A stretch of 64,000 nucleotides of DNA from Panorpa germanica (GCA_963678705.1 OY783214.1:3100001-3164000), one strand, 5' to 3'. Positions 33,731 through 46,051 are shown, counted from the first letter of the stretch. Translations and numbers: made by a program. Notes: generated by a model not told the origin, from the sequence alone.

Positions 33731-34821
33731 CATAAAAAATGACTGTTTCAATTTTGATAAGTTTGTTCTTTCCGCCCATTCCGTATTCATTAGAGGTCCT
33801 AACTTCTGCGGCATGCAGTACAGCTACAAACCATCTGTAGTGATACCATCTTCATTACATGTTAACAAAATAGAATATAATTACATACATTTATGTACGT
33901 ATATCAAAACGCGCAAACCTCGAACCTCGCCACTGCCCTGCCCTACTTCTCTCACGTTACAATCCACGTAACAAGGGAGCTGGAGGGTGATGGAGGGGCA
34001 ATAGGAACGCTGCCACAAAGTCCGCTACTACACAATTCTATTTTTAGAAAAACGCAATTATCTTAATTGAATAAACTGATGCACCATATAAAATGCATAT
34101 AATCTAAAATTGCAAACCAGCTAAAAACAAAACATGGATATTAGTTGAGATGTCTCACTAATGAACGGGACGATAGATAAGTATATCTATATATATAACA
34201 CATAATATATAATTAACATATATAAGATATAATGAACTTTATACATAAACCTTGAATTTAATAAATTTTAATGATGAATATCGCCTTCTAATCATTCATG
34301 AATTTTTTTATCAGTGATTTTGTAACTATTATATTTTTTACATTACGTTTTGTCCTCTGAGAGAACTCAGCGCTGTGTGAAGTAAGTAAGATCATTAAAA
34401 TCATGTGGACTGATGTCCTTAGCAGCTCAGCAGTTTGATGATTTGTGTAAATTATTAAACATTCTAATAAAAACGAAAGTTTTAAAATAATTTAATCTAA
34501 TAAATAAAACAAATTTAAGAAAAAAAGAGCTTATACGTAATGTTTGAACGACCTTGTTTATATCATTAACTAATCATAATTTATAATTAGTTATTTGGAA
34601 TGGAGGCCCTTTTTTGCACATCAATATGTAGAAAACAATTAGGTATTACTTATCTAATACCGGATATTATGAAGCTGTATCAAAAGTTATGTATAGTATT
34701 TTTCAATTTTCTTTTACATCTTAAAAAGAGAACGAATTATACAGCTATTGGAAGTTGAAACTACTTTTGAACAGTAAAATGCACTCTGACGTCATTTTGC
34801 TGCACTTATTCTCAAGGAGCA
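33731..34821. other. No recognised feature
   Basis: Intronic DNA without exon-like or repeat structure that I can support. Confidence 0.4.
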
Positions 34822-35135
34822 GTAGTGCTCAACGTATTCAAAGATCCCTCAATGAAAATACTTTATATTTAGTCTAGCACTCAATAAATAAGGAACTACA
34901 ATTGCAATAACTACTTCTCTCTATTGATCAGTTCATCTATTTGAAAACTAACGTACTTAGTTTCTTCACAGGACTGACAAATTATAAACAACCACGCTTA
35001 GATTATATAAGCTCCTGATCTATTTCAAACAATGTAAAATAAGTTCAGATGTAACAGAATAATTATATTTTCAATATTCAATTAATAAATAACCAATACC
35101 TACGTTAATTAATAAACTTAACTATATGCATGTGT
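34822..35135 (-). repeat. Dispersed repeat, inverted partner of 16535-16830
   Basis: Reverse complement shares GAAGAAACTAAGTACGTTAG, GATGAACTGATCAATAGAGA, GAGTGCTAGACTAAATAT and TTAATTAACGTAGGTATT. About 300 bp; no recognised ends. Confidence 0.6.
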
Positions 35136-37102
35136 GAATTATTTTTATTGTGTGTGATTAAATATGAACTTTTCGGAAGTCTATTAATAATCAGAGATAA
35201 TTAGATAAACTGCCCCAGGCTAGCTACAGACTCGTACAGTAAGAGAATATTTTAAAATGTATATCACTCCGATCCGATCCGATCCGATCGTGGCTGCTGA
35301 GTTTTGTCGGATTATCTAATAGATAATGATACGTCTATAGATAGTCTTATCTTATCAATTCCGTATTTTTACAATATCTGAGTGTTTGATTATGATAACA
35401 AGCCTGTTATTATTTCCGCCTCAACCCATTGAAATCCATAAGTAGTGGCAAGAGATGATTTTCTTATGTGTATTTACATTTCTCAATGACATACAGGATT
35501 AGAAAAGAAAAAATTGTTGGAGACGGAATTTTCGATTAGCATATAATTTTGTTAGACCTAAGCTGCACGCACATCACCGTCTTCGACTCTAACGCAGTGC
35601 GCAATTATACAAGGATAGCGGAAAGAATCTTATGCAGAATAAACAAACAAAAAACATTGATTGTTAAACGCAACACAAATCAGTATACTGTAATTTGCTG
35701 AATGATTTTGTTGTTTATAAATTCGAGTGTACTAATTCAAGGTTTTCGATGATGTGAAATCATTTGATGGTGAATTGAAAGTATGCAGGAGAAACATTGA
35801 GATAAGTTACTATAATATTTAAAGTATAATAATATTACGTCAGTTTCAAATTTATTTTAGTAATGTAAGCTACTATTTTAATTTTAATAATTAGTCGTGG
35901 AAATCCATCGTTAAAACATAGGCAGTAATATTTTTGTTAATTTTTAAGGTGTGGAGCTTCCCGATATAATTACCAACATGAAAATTAGAATGAAAGGAGA
36001 AACCTACTTCTGAGATTGGAGGATTGTTGTCAGCTCAAAGATGTTATTTAAAAAAAAAAAAAAAAAATTGTTTCTTTGCAAATTAATTCTTATCAATAAA
36101 CAATTTTAAAACAACAATGTTTTTTTGTACATTGAAATAGTTGGGTTTTTATTAGACACCCTGTATTTCTATCTGTGCTGGTTTTATTTATGAACAAGCG
36201 GAGGTTACTTTCCGAACACCCTTTCACAGTATAAACATAATGTCTTCTATTATTGCGAATAATTAATTCTTGTTATGTATAACACAATTTATTAAACGTA
36301 AAATTTACTTTGTGTACGTCTTAGGTGTTGAGAGACCACACGCAATTAGATAAACTTTAACGTGTGCCTCTTTTTTACATAAGCAAATGATGACGTAACC
36401 AGCATTAGAAGATTATTCCTCAGACTGTAGTTGCTCTATGTTTAGTGTTCGCTCTGCGATTATGCGATATCAGAAACACCTGTGACAGAATTGACTATGG
36501 TAATGTGTTCCGCGCCACTTCGGTCTGGAGTTAATATAATGCCAGAACTATGGAACTCTAGAACTCCACGATGTAGTAGCGTGAACACATAAGTTTGCCG
36601 GCATAGGTAAAGCCTGCGGCGTAGGTCTACCTTATGATGCATACTGCAAATAATTTGTCTGATGAACAACTCTAATGATGTCAATAATTATTCCTATTAT
36701 TTGATTACTGCAAGGTGGAGGAATTAATTAACGATATTGATGGACATATCACATTTAGGATAATGAAATATGTTCTGGTGATATTGAACAATGAACACTC
36801 TCATATATTTTCATTCTGTTATTTAAACATGAGTGTATTTTATTTTCTAGTATCCTAATTAATAAAATATTGCAAACATTAATTATGTAATCATTGATTA
36901 AAATATTTTCAATAAATAACGTTGTGCCCAATGATGAAGTATCGTTTAAAAGGTCAATAACTTTCTCCTGCTACTCATTAGTTAGTAACAATAAGTTTTA
37001 TGACCACCAAATTAAAAATATTTATCAAAACAAATAATGTAGATGTCTTGGTTATCCGACACGCATTCGTACGAATCAAAAATGGCGAGCTTGGTACTCA
37101 CA
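35136..37102. other. Mostly unique intronic DNA with small tandem and A-rich tracts
   Basis: A short GATCC/CGATC run lies at 35270-35290 and a run of about 18 A at 36050-36067. The 74-codon minus-strand frame at 36460-36684 looks protein-like but has no splice sites or known family. A CACCCTGTAT repeat end lies at about 36150. Confidence 0.35.
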
Positions 37103-37285
37103 ATGGGCTTGTGAAACATGTCTTAATTTCTATAAAACTGTTATATATATATTGATAAAGTTGGTTACCAGGATTTTTTAATAACTCCGTATATTTTAAG
37201 AGATATTAACAATTAAAATGTCGTTTTTTCCTTTTTATTATTAAAGGGATCCAACGTTGTTGAAAATTCCAATACTCCTAGAAGA
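37103..37285 (+). mobile_element. Fragment of the AATGGGC-ended MITE
   Basis: Left end ATGGGCTTGTGAAACATGTC with TTAATTTCTATAAAACTG, TTGATAAAGTTGGTTACCA and ATCCAACGTTGTTG; truncated after about 180 bp. Confidence 0.65.
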
Positions 37286-38284
37286 CCGGCTCTGGGTTCA
37301 GTGGTCTAACTAACAGTTTTCCGATGTCTCAATTAGGTTTTTATCTAAATCTATTTATCACTTGAACGAGGAAGCCGTTGCAAGTTCTCATTATCCAAAC
37401 ATGCACGGCACGGAGCGATGTGCATTTATCATCTTTCTATTGATGTCATAATATACGTAAATAACATTTTTCATTAGATTTCTATACATGCTATAAACCA
37501 TTGCAATATTTCATACTATGGCAATTCCCATCTTTCGTCTATTAGTTATCTTTTATCTCTTGTCACATAGTTTTTACTTCTTCCTCCTTTTGATCCCTTC
37601 CCGCATTTATAACTGTCCTTGCTTTGATATAAAACCGTGGCCGTCGTCGTAGGTGAAGGGTCAAAGGTCTTGTTCACACATATTACTCGTGATACACCAT
37701 CTTCTTCTGCTCGTGGCTCGTGGCTCGTCTGTGAGCTTCAGGCACGAGTCAACGCGGGTTCTGCAGATTCCACGTTCTCTATTCTCTGAGGATTTGTTGT
37801 TATTTATTGCATTCGAGTTACTTTTTCTTTTCTATGTACCGTTTTCTAATAAATCAAATTTATTTATTTGATTAATTGATGAGAAAGATTTTTACTGAAA
37901 ACATTGTTATTACAATTGGAAGATGTATTGGATATTGATGTTGATTGGGAACAGTCAGTGCCGTAGCTTATACAGGGGGCTTATGCAAACCGAGTTGTGT
38001 CAAAATTGTAAGTCAATCACCATACTACTTTTTCAGATTTCCGAGCACAGACATACATAGGCTGAATTTTCTTATATAAAGATTATTTTAATACATAATA
38101 AAAACGTAAAAGAAAATATAAATAATACATTAGAATCTCGATATAGCGGACTAATTGGCGGAAAAAATGATTAAAAAATATAAATATTAATAAAGGGTCA
38201 GAAATACAGTCCATAAATTTACTGCATAAACAATAAGTTATTTCCTGTGAAAATCATTGCGATGTCAAATTTGCGTTTAAATTA
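37286..38284. other. Unassigned DNA; pyrimidine-rich fragment at 37540-37640
   Basis: The fragment (CTTGTCACATAG..CCCGCATTTATAACTGTCCTTGC) matches part of the repeat at 9640-9770. 37620-37790 is relatively GC-rich, with a short GTGGCTC tandem at about 37713. CAGTGCCGTAGCTTATAC at 37958 looks like a hAT left end, but no right end was found. Confidence 0.35.
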
Positions 38285-38628
38285 TCTTAATATATATAAA
38301 TTACGTGTCACATGTTTGTCCGAGTTTGTCCGCGATGGACTCCTAAACTACTTAACCGATTTTAATGAAATTTGTACACCGTGTGCAGTTTGATCCAACT
38401 TGAAAGATAGGATAGCTTACATCTCAATTTATAATTGCAATATTATCTTATTGCAAATTAATTATCTGTATATGACATATGACATCTGGCGACGATGATG
38501 GCGACATCTGTTGACTAGATTGAGTAAATATTCTGTTGACTAGATTGAGTAAATATTCAATAGATGGCGCTATGTAATGTAATATGACAAAAACGTTAGG
38601 CACAGCAACGCGTGGCCGGGACAGCTAG
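38285..38628 (+). mobile_element. Non-autonomous Helitron, copy 2
   Basis: Starts TCTTAATATATATAAATTAC after an A and ends GGCCGGGACAGCTAG before a T, as in copy 1. The 344-bp body differs from copy 1 by a few substitutions and small indels, for example an extra TTTGTCCGAG-like piece near the 5' end. No coding capacity. Confidence 0.85.
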
Positions 38629-39373
38629 TATAAATATATAAAATTAAAATTCTTTTTCCTGGCTTAAACTTTAAAAATAAATACTTGTTTCAACTATTTT
38701 TCAATTTACTTGTCCAAGGGATCCATAGTTTTTGTGGGTGGCCCTGTAGTTATACCAAAACAAACAGTTACTTAAAGCTATACTAGTAATTGATAAATTA
38801 CGAAACAAATTAATATGAATACTTTGTTGTGATGAGCACGTAGTAGCAATATTGCTCAGTGTCTTTATATAATAATAACATTACGTATTTAGCGGATTGG
38901 AAACAATTATAGTAAACAAGTCCTTCAATTAATTAGTAAATAGTCACTAATTAATTATGTAAACAGATGATCAAATACTGTAAAAATGTTAACACAAAAA
39001 AAATCATTTTGAAAATTATTGAGACCTATTTAAATAAGCTTTTTAATTAAGTTAAATATGCGCACTTTAATTGTTATTATCTCGCTCACAACTAGTCAAT
39101 TTATTTGATATTTTATAATTAAATTAAAGAGACTTATAATTAACTTAAAATTCTGTATAAAAATAACTAGTAAACTACTTTAAAGATAAACTAAGAATTT
39201 ATAGACTGTGGGAATTTAAAAAAAAAACTTTTTATCTAGTAAGATAATTTGAACTTTGTGTACCCAAAGCAAATTTGCACACTTATTATCTTTTATATGG
39301 ATCAACAGAACGAAATGTGAAATCAAACATGTGCTGTTAGTACAGTAATACTCCCTGCATCCAACAGTGCATC
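38629..39373. other. No recognised feature
   Basis: Very AT-rich intronic sequence. Confidence 0.4.
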
Positions 39374-40318
39374 ATGTAAACCAGCGGTTCTCAAAGTGTG
39401 GGGCGCGACCCCCAAGGGGGGCGCAATGAAGGCCCAATGCTTGGTTGAAAAATTAATAAAATTTACTTACAAAATAATAAAGCAAACTTTTTATTTTTAA
39501 AATTACAACAAGTGTATAATTTTAAGTCAACGACGTAAGAGTGCCTAACATTTTTTTTTTTAGTTTATCAGAAAATACAGAAAAAAGATGCAAACCTCTG
39601 CAATGGACTGAAAAGGTGAAAAGCTTTGTAAGGAAACTAAGTTTGTACGAAGGCGGTCTGTAAAGTGACAATTTGGAGCTATTTCCTATTCTTAAAATTA
39701 TGATTAAAGAAACTATTCCAACCAATGCAAAGAAATGCTTTCTTAAACACTTAGAAATCCTCAGATCTCGTTTAGAAAAATATTTTAATGGGAACTTGGA
39801 TGGTTTGGCATGGATTCAAAACCCGTTCAAACCATCAGTCGATGAGTGCTCCCTCAACATGAAGGAAAAGAAAATCTCATTGACCTCCAAAGTGACACTA
39901 AGCTTTAAATGAAGTTTAAAGAATCTTCTCTCACATCCTTCTGGATTGGTGTACAAAGGAAACACCCAATTTTGAGTGAACTCACTCCATTCGCCACCAC
40001 TTATTCTTGTAAAAACGCTCTTTTTATTATTATTGCTTTGAGTAAGTTACAAATAACAATTATGTACTATAGTAGCTAAAATAATTAAATAAACAGTAAT
40101 TCTTTTTATAGAATTTGTTGTTTGATTACGATTAAACCTATTGCCCCATTAGAGTATGCATAGAATGTGCAAAACTTAACTAAATAAAAATTGACTGTAA
40201 AATGTCAAATGCGACTTCCTTATAATATATAGTACGGTTACATGTAGGGGGGCCCGGCTTACAGCTGGATTATACAGGGGGGCTCGAAGTAAAAAGTTTG
40301 AGAACCGCTGATGTAAAC
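39374..40318 (+). mobile_element. hAT transposon, copy 2, with perfect 8-bp duplication
   Basis: Element 39382-40310 (929 bp). Ends CAGCGGTTCTCAAAGTGTGG and, reverse-complemented, CAGCGGTTCTCAAACTTTTT. Duplication ATGTAAAC at 39374-39381 and 40311-40318. The transposase remnant (about 39590-39960) matches the copy at 23860 (LQWTEKVKSF; AKKCFLKHLEILRSR; WIQNPFKPSVDECSLNMKEK) but has an early stop, a frame shift and a large loss after the FATTYSC motif, so the conserved SALAAMKSKY block is gone. Dead and non-autonomous. Confidence 0.9.
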
Positions 40319-40813
40319 AATTGATAGTTTTATTTGGATTTATATTAGACTTTTATGGATAAAGTCTTGAAAGACAAAAGATAAAAAAAAGTCTCATCTA
40401 TCAATGAGTAAGCGAGATGCACGGTATATAATTTTACCCACATTCATATATGCTCTATAATATGAAAATAATATCCTGTATATACTCGTATACATGAAAT
40501 GAATAAACAGTACAGTACATAGTATATACATGCAGCAATGTTCAAATATGCACATACCTTTGCATTTGCACTTATATTTTACAAAGGATATGCAGTACAC
40601 ATAAATGTATATACAATGTTTCTAATTTTTACTAACTACTACCTGATTAGAGTCAATTTGTTACCCATAAAGGTTTTAATATTTTAAATTACCAACACTT
40701 AAGCCCAAAAAATCAGAGTAGCATTGACTAATTCTCAAATAAAAGCCCCAAACAAAATATACAACGTACTTGGCAACGACATTGCTTAATTCAATATGTG
40801 ATATGTGATTTAC
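40319..40813. other. Intron just downstream of exon B
   Basis: Repeated TATAC/GTATA pieces (40470-40620) but no recognised element or exon. Confidence 0.4.
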
Positions 40814-40928
40814 CTTTGATGTGGTCGGTTTTAAATTGCTCTATAGTGTCATTTGGCCCCCATCGAGGACTACCCAAATCTCCAACAGATTCTCCTAAAG
40901 AAGGTGCAGTCCCATAAGCACGAAACAT
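40814..40928 (-). CDS. First coding exon B of an unrecognised host gene
   Basis: On the minus strand an ATG at 40928 opens 38 codons, MFRAYGTAPSLGESVGDLGS followed by PRWGPNDTIEQFKTDHIK, then a G and a donor GTAAATC. The composition (many G, S, P and D; balanced codons) is quite unlike the AT-driven chance frames around it. No acceptor AG with a pyrimidine tract precedes the ATG, so it reads as a first exon with 5' UTR. It ends in phase 1 and fits exon C (22548-22598), giving DHIK-G-FLNCNN. Exon A at 62796 ends with the similar DHLK-G in the same phase, so B and A look like alternative N-termini of one protein. I recognise no domain and give no name. The ATG choice is supported by being the only in-frame ATG. 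Confidence 0.62.
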
Positions 40929-41668
40929 TTTGTATATGAATAATTATAGAAATATTTCACGACAATTATTATGAACTATTTAAAATTATAATTAACACGT
41001 CTGGTGACGTTATATCTCAGGTGACATAATATTAAAACAGTTTTAATGAATGCAATCGTATAACAAAGAAGAAGAGTCAGAATTTGTTAATATAAATTAA
41101 CAATTAAAATTTTAAAATGTTTATTATTTGCACAACACTTTTGAAATGTATATATTTAAAATTAAATATTTCTAATATTTAATTTTATTAGTTACAGCGA
41201 AATATAGTTGTGTAACTTATTATTTTATTTATGTATAATTATTATGTAATAATTTCATTATTACTGGACAATAAATTATATATTCTTTTCATTAACAAAG
41301 TTCGCGGTTTTCATAAAATCGTAAAATATTATTTTATTGCAATTTCTGAAGCTTCATTATGTATTATTTTAGAATTTATAACTTTTAAATATCACCGTGG
41401 ATAACTCTTGACAGTAATAATCTAATAAACACATAACCACACTTTTTAAATCTGTTTGTTTGATATCAACGTTACACACTATTTTTTAAGTTTAACACAC
41501 TTGTTATAAATCAATATTTATAATCTTTTAACAAGGATAATCATTTAAAATAATAATATTATTAATAATTATATTATCATGTGATTTATTATTATTTCTA
41601 TCATAATACACAACTCCTCCCCCACTCAGATACAACGTTGTTTTCCGTACGAGAGACGCACGCGCACT
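40929..41668 (-). other. Possible 5' UTR of exon B
   Basis: Extremely AT-rich sequence between the exon B start codon and the candidate start site at 41668. No splice signals that would demand an upstream intron were seen. The UTR status is an inference from position only. Confidence 0.25.
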
Positions 41669-41770
41669 GACGTATTTCAAAATAAACTTAAAATGTTAAC
41701 GCGTGGTAAAACACTACAGCACTAGACTGATTGAGGCAAAGTTATTCACAGTTGTTCAGATGAGGGCGGT
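41630..41770 (-). promoter_or_regulatory. Candidate promoter for exon B
   Basis: A CpG cluster stands out from the AT-rich flanks. On the minus strand it reads ACGTCAGTGCGCGTGCGTCT, containing the arthropod initiator TCAGT (complement at 41666-41670), about 740 bp upstream of the exon B ATG. No TATA box at -30 and no convincing downstream element were found. TCAGT alone is common, so the support is mainly the CpG enrichment and position. Confidence 0.28.
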
Positions 41771-42259
41771 GGAAGATATGGCGTACAAGTACTGTATACT
41801 GTTGTATACTGTATACTAGAAATGCTAAATGCAATGTAATATATTCAAAAACACACAGTATCTAAACATGTATATGTATGTGTATATAAATGCATGATAC
41901 CGCGAGTTACTAGTTATGTAATCAATCAAAGAAATATAGTGCGTTTAAAAATAAAAAAAGTATTATTAAACTTGTAATACTTTGTTTAACTCGAAGATAA
42001 TTTGTATTTATTATTTTTTGCTAGGAACCACATGGATCAAATTTTAACCTCTTTAGTACCCCTCTCTGTATCCTTACGTAGCTTTTACCATGACAACCCG
42101 GTAGGCACTTTTGTGCTTTCTGTTAACAAAACTATTTAAAAATTATTGAGTAAAAAATGAAGAAGATATTTCTTTTGTGGAATTACGTAGCTTGCATTGT
42201 GTGCTGGAATGGAAAATACGTATTCGCATATTTTTACTTCGTATCTGCAAAAATCTTAA
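41771..42259. other. No recognised feature
   Basis: Short GTATAC repeats near 41800; otherwise unassigned. Confidence 0.4.
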
Positions 42260-42448
42260 GCTATTTCCAGATCCACATTTAGAGGGGTGGAGGCCCCTAA
42301 TTATTTTCCGAATAAAAGGAAGAATTTTTTTCCGTCAAGTCTTTTAAAAACTTAGTGCTTTGATCTCTATTGTGGAGACCCCTTTTTTGTAGAGGTCCTG
42401 GGGTAGTAGCCCCGCCTGCCCTCCCTCAAATGCAGGCCTGGCTATTTC
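42260..42448 (+). mobile_element. hAT-type MITE with perfect 8-bp duplication
   Basis: Element 42268-42440, 173 bp. Ends CAGATCCACATTTAGAGGGG and, reverse-complemented, CAGGCCTGCATTTGAGGGAG. Duplication GCTATTTC at 42260-42267 and 42441-42448. Internal blocks match 28487-28647. Non-coding. Confidence 0.87.
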
Positions 42449-43174
42449 TCTTCCGTAATAAAGAAATGTACCGACTCTGACTCCAGTTTGAATTTCGTTT
42501 TCTCTTTAATTATACGGGTTATTTAAATTAAGAAAATGTGATTAAGATGTTTCAGAAATGAAAGATTTGCAAAAACTATTTTTATTTTTAGTAACAGAAA
42601 GTTATTTTTAAAATGAACTTACTATTAAAGCGTCACGTCATAGCTGCGTCGCGTATCGCCGTCTCACACACACTAACAAATACATATGTCACATGTATGG
42701 TTATATGGTGTGCTTCATTATTTGATACTAATTGTCACAGTGTCACATGTGTATAGCGTGGAAAAAATCTCTTGAACAATGGCCTTGAATATTGTGAACT
42801 ATCAAGGTAATTGGTAATAATACAACATAATAAAACCTAGTATTTAAATAATATTATCTATGTATATACTATATACTGTTATTTAAAAAGGATGATTTGT
42901 TATTAATGTAATCGGTTTAAAAAGTAAGCTCAATGTCATCTAGCATAATATTTTACTTTTAATAGAGTCCATTGTGAAATCAGTATTTTGAGAGGATAAA
43001 AGGAATTAGTTTTTTTATTCAACTTGCGTTTAGTACAATATTTTAAAATGACGTTAATATTTTGTGCATTAAATTACTTTAATAACCTCTTAAATGTATT
43101 TCTTTCAATAATTTACAATGGACGACTCAAACAGCAAAAACAGATGCATACAAGCAAGTGACGATAGTAGAAAT
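42449..43174. other. No recognised feature
   Basis: Unassigned intronic sequence upstream (minus sense) of exon B. Confidence 0.4.
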
Positions 43175-43266
43175 GCTTTTGAAAATTTAAACGCGTTTTT
43201 CTGAAAACTGTGTTTTTAAAAACGGTGACCAAGATTTCTCGGAAACGGCTGAACAAATCAGTCTCA
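43175..43266 (+). repeat. Dispersed repeat (see 14790), interrupted by a MITE
   Basis: Ends CTGAACAAATCAGTCTCAA, at which point the MITE at 43268 begins; the equivalent of 14790-14900 continues past this point without interruption. Confidence 0.65.
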
Positions 43267-43911
43267 AATGGGCTTGTGTCCTCATTTTTTAGTGGTCGAT
43301 TTTTCAATTGTTGATTGAAATTGATGTTAATAAATGTGTACTGGCGAGTCTATTTTATTAAATATCTAAATATTGACGAAGATATAGCAATTAAAAATTT
43401 AAGTTGTAGTTTTAGCGCTAGAGATGGTCGGCCATATTTGTATGACGTGAAATGCATTTTAACGTCAGTTATTTGTTGAGTAGGTCATTGCTGTGGTAAT
43501 GTTCTGTAGCTGTTGGTAGTCGAAATAATCAAGTCAAATCAAAGAATAATAAGTTTTTATTTTATTTAACCTTGCTAAGGCAGACATAATATTTAAATTT
43601 TATTGTTCCTTGAAATAGCTGTAAATAATATTTGATATTTTGATATATAAATACATATAGCAGAGATTTATGAGCTGTAAGGTTGGTAACCTTACACAAG
43701 GATTGTGATGTGACATGCACTTGGAATGTGTACAACGTTGTATCCCTTTAATAATTAAAGGGACAAAATGACTTTTTTAATTGTTAATATCTCTTAACAT
43801 ATAAGGAGTTATTAAAAAATAATTGACCATTTGAGGTTCTAGTAACCTACTTTATCAATATATAGTACACTTTTATAGAAATTAAGACATAGGACACAAG
43901 CCCATTCTCAA
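43262..43911 (-). mobile_element. AATGGGC-ended MITE, best copy, with target duplication
   Basis: Element 43268-43905, 638 bp, opposite in orientation to the copies at 18171 and 50804. Ends ATGGGCTTGTGTCC on both sides as inverted repeats. TCTCAA flanks both sides (43262-43267, 43906-43911). If the A before ATGGGC is counted as part of the terminus, the duplication shrinks to CTCA, so its true length is 4 to 6 bp. No coding capacity, so the superfamily is open. Confidence 0.85.
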
Positions 43912-44407
43912 GTATATTTTTGTCTCTGTGTTAATATTGTAGTGTTACTTTCTGCTTAAACTAACCATTAGTATTTGTCTAGCAACATCAATTATAAATC
44001 GGTAGTTGTTGCTAGTACAAGTTACTACCAACCTAAGAATATGAAATTACTCTTACTTCGTATTGTTGTATTACTATTGTATTAGAAATTTCACTTTTTT
44101 ATAAATTGTTTATGCAATGGAGCTTGTAATAAGGAAAGTCACCGTAAAATGTTTTATTATGAAAATCAAATAAATGCTTTAAAAAAAAATCATGACGCAG
44201 CATCAAGCGATCTATGGACTGTGCAGCACTGGGCAATAATGCAGGAGTACGTAGTACCAACGTAGTACCAACATTGAGAAACTAAGGAAGCACTTACTGC
44301 ATTTGAACTCAAGTCTTCTTTTAACGATTTTAATTTCATGAAATCTTTGAATTGTATGTGTAAGATGGAAGTAAATCTTCACTTCAAATACAATAAATAC
44401 TTCTTTA
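43912..44407. other. No recognised feature
   Basis: Unassigned. Confidence 0.4.
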
Positions 44408-44810
44408 ATGGGCTTGTGTCCTATGTCTTAATTTCTATAAAAGTGAGGTTATTACAACCTCAAATGTTCAATTATTTTTTAATAACTCCTTATATGTTAG
44501 AAGATATTACCAATTAAAAAAGTCATTTTGTCTCTTTAATTATTAAAGGGATTCAACGTTGTACAACTACGTCTACTACCAACAGCTACAAAACATTACC
44601 ACAGCACTGACCTACTCAACAAATAACTGACGTTAAAATGCATTTCACGTCATACAAATATGTGCAGCCATTTCTAGCGCTAAAACTACAATTTAAATTT
44701 TTAATTGCTATATCTCCGTCAACATTTAGATATTTAATAAAATGGACACGTCAATACACAATTATTAACATCTGAATTTATTAACAATTGTAAAATCGAC
44801 CACTAAAAAA
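44408..44810 (+). mobile_element. AATGGGC-ended MITE, internally deleted copy
   Basis: Left end ATGGGCTTGTGTCCTATGTC. The usual GGTTACCAACCTTACAG and SINE-like middle is missing, joining ..AACGTTGTACAAC directly to CTACCAACAGCTACAAAACA. It ends at CCACTAAAAAA without the terminal GGACACAAGCCC. About 400 bp instead of 638. Confidence 0.78.
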
Positions 44811-46051
44811 TTATTCTGGTTCTTTAAATGACTATTATAATATGGATCTATTTAAGAAAAATCACATTAGAGATCCTGATATTAAGACTCTTAAGACTTA
44901 AGACTTTTATCTTAAGACTCACTGGCAAGGAGACACCAAAAAAAATCTTTTTATATTACATTATTATCTTTCATAACATTTCGCTCAGTAGTTTACGAGT
45001 AATAGCGATTTCAGTGATACTACTTTTTTAATTTTCAAAACAATGCAAAAATCTGAATTTCATGTGTTAATAAAACATTTCAAGCAAAGCCAATGACTTG
45101 ACAATTGTTATTCGGACTTATGGTATGTTACTAGTGATAATAAATAATGTAAATTTTCATATTTTCCCTGAAATCCCTAAACTGAACTCTGCAGCTAGTT
45201 CTAAGCGATCCATAACTGTTTTGCATGATCTATCGTGACAAGTCAAGACCTGCACCATGGTATTACGAGTACGTTTTGTTTTGTATTGTTTTGCTTTGCT
45301 ATACTGTTCTGTTCTAGGCTGTTACATTTTGTACGTTTTTTACAAAGCCACATTAATAATAATATGTACTCATAATCATAACACAGTGGTTGCAGTAATA
45401 GCAAAACGGTAAATCGCGGTATTTTGAAATAAAGATTACTTAAAACAATACGGTACTTTGGTTATTATTACTTACATACAATAAACTTGACTAAATGACA
45501 AATATTATATACATATGTATTATGTTAGTATCTAATAATTCCGGAAATGTTTAAAAAAATTGTTGTGCAATGTTTAGTAGTATTGTAGTATACTCATACC
45601 TATCCATAAACAAAAACCGTTTGAAATTCAGTGTTGTTCAACGACTGTAACATTTGTTGGCTGGTTTAATGATAATGATAATGTAAGCTGTAAGTGACAT
45701 GCCTTTTTGTTTTGGTGAATGTCTTCTTGTCTTACAGGTTAAGGACTGTTTCGGATGTCTTTAATTTGCTACTGGAATAATGAAGTATTTATGACTCTAA
45801 ATTGTTATTTAACCCCATTAGGTTCAGAGAAGTACAGTGCTCGCATATTTAGCGCATATCACTGCAGCGAACTGCATGTATACATACATCAGTGCTATAA
45901 CTGCATTACTCATAATAGTATGTATTTAATTTTTCGAGTTATTATTAACTTCCTAATTAGAGAGTCATTTGTAAAGGTTTTACTATTTTAAATAACTAAC
46001 ATTTGATACAAAATCAAAATGAAATTGACTGGTTACCAAAAAAAACTTCGG
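44811..46051. other. Unassigned DNA with small repeat pieces
   Basis: TTCTGGTTCTTTAAA at 44815 is shared with 6485, and TCACATTAGAGATCCT at 44862 with 28345, so fragments of one old repeat are scattered here. No exon-like block. Confidence 0.35.

Noticed and set aside
36460-36684. 74-codon minus-strand frame
   Set aside because: As above; no splice signals or recognised family.
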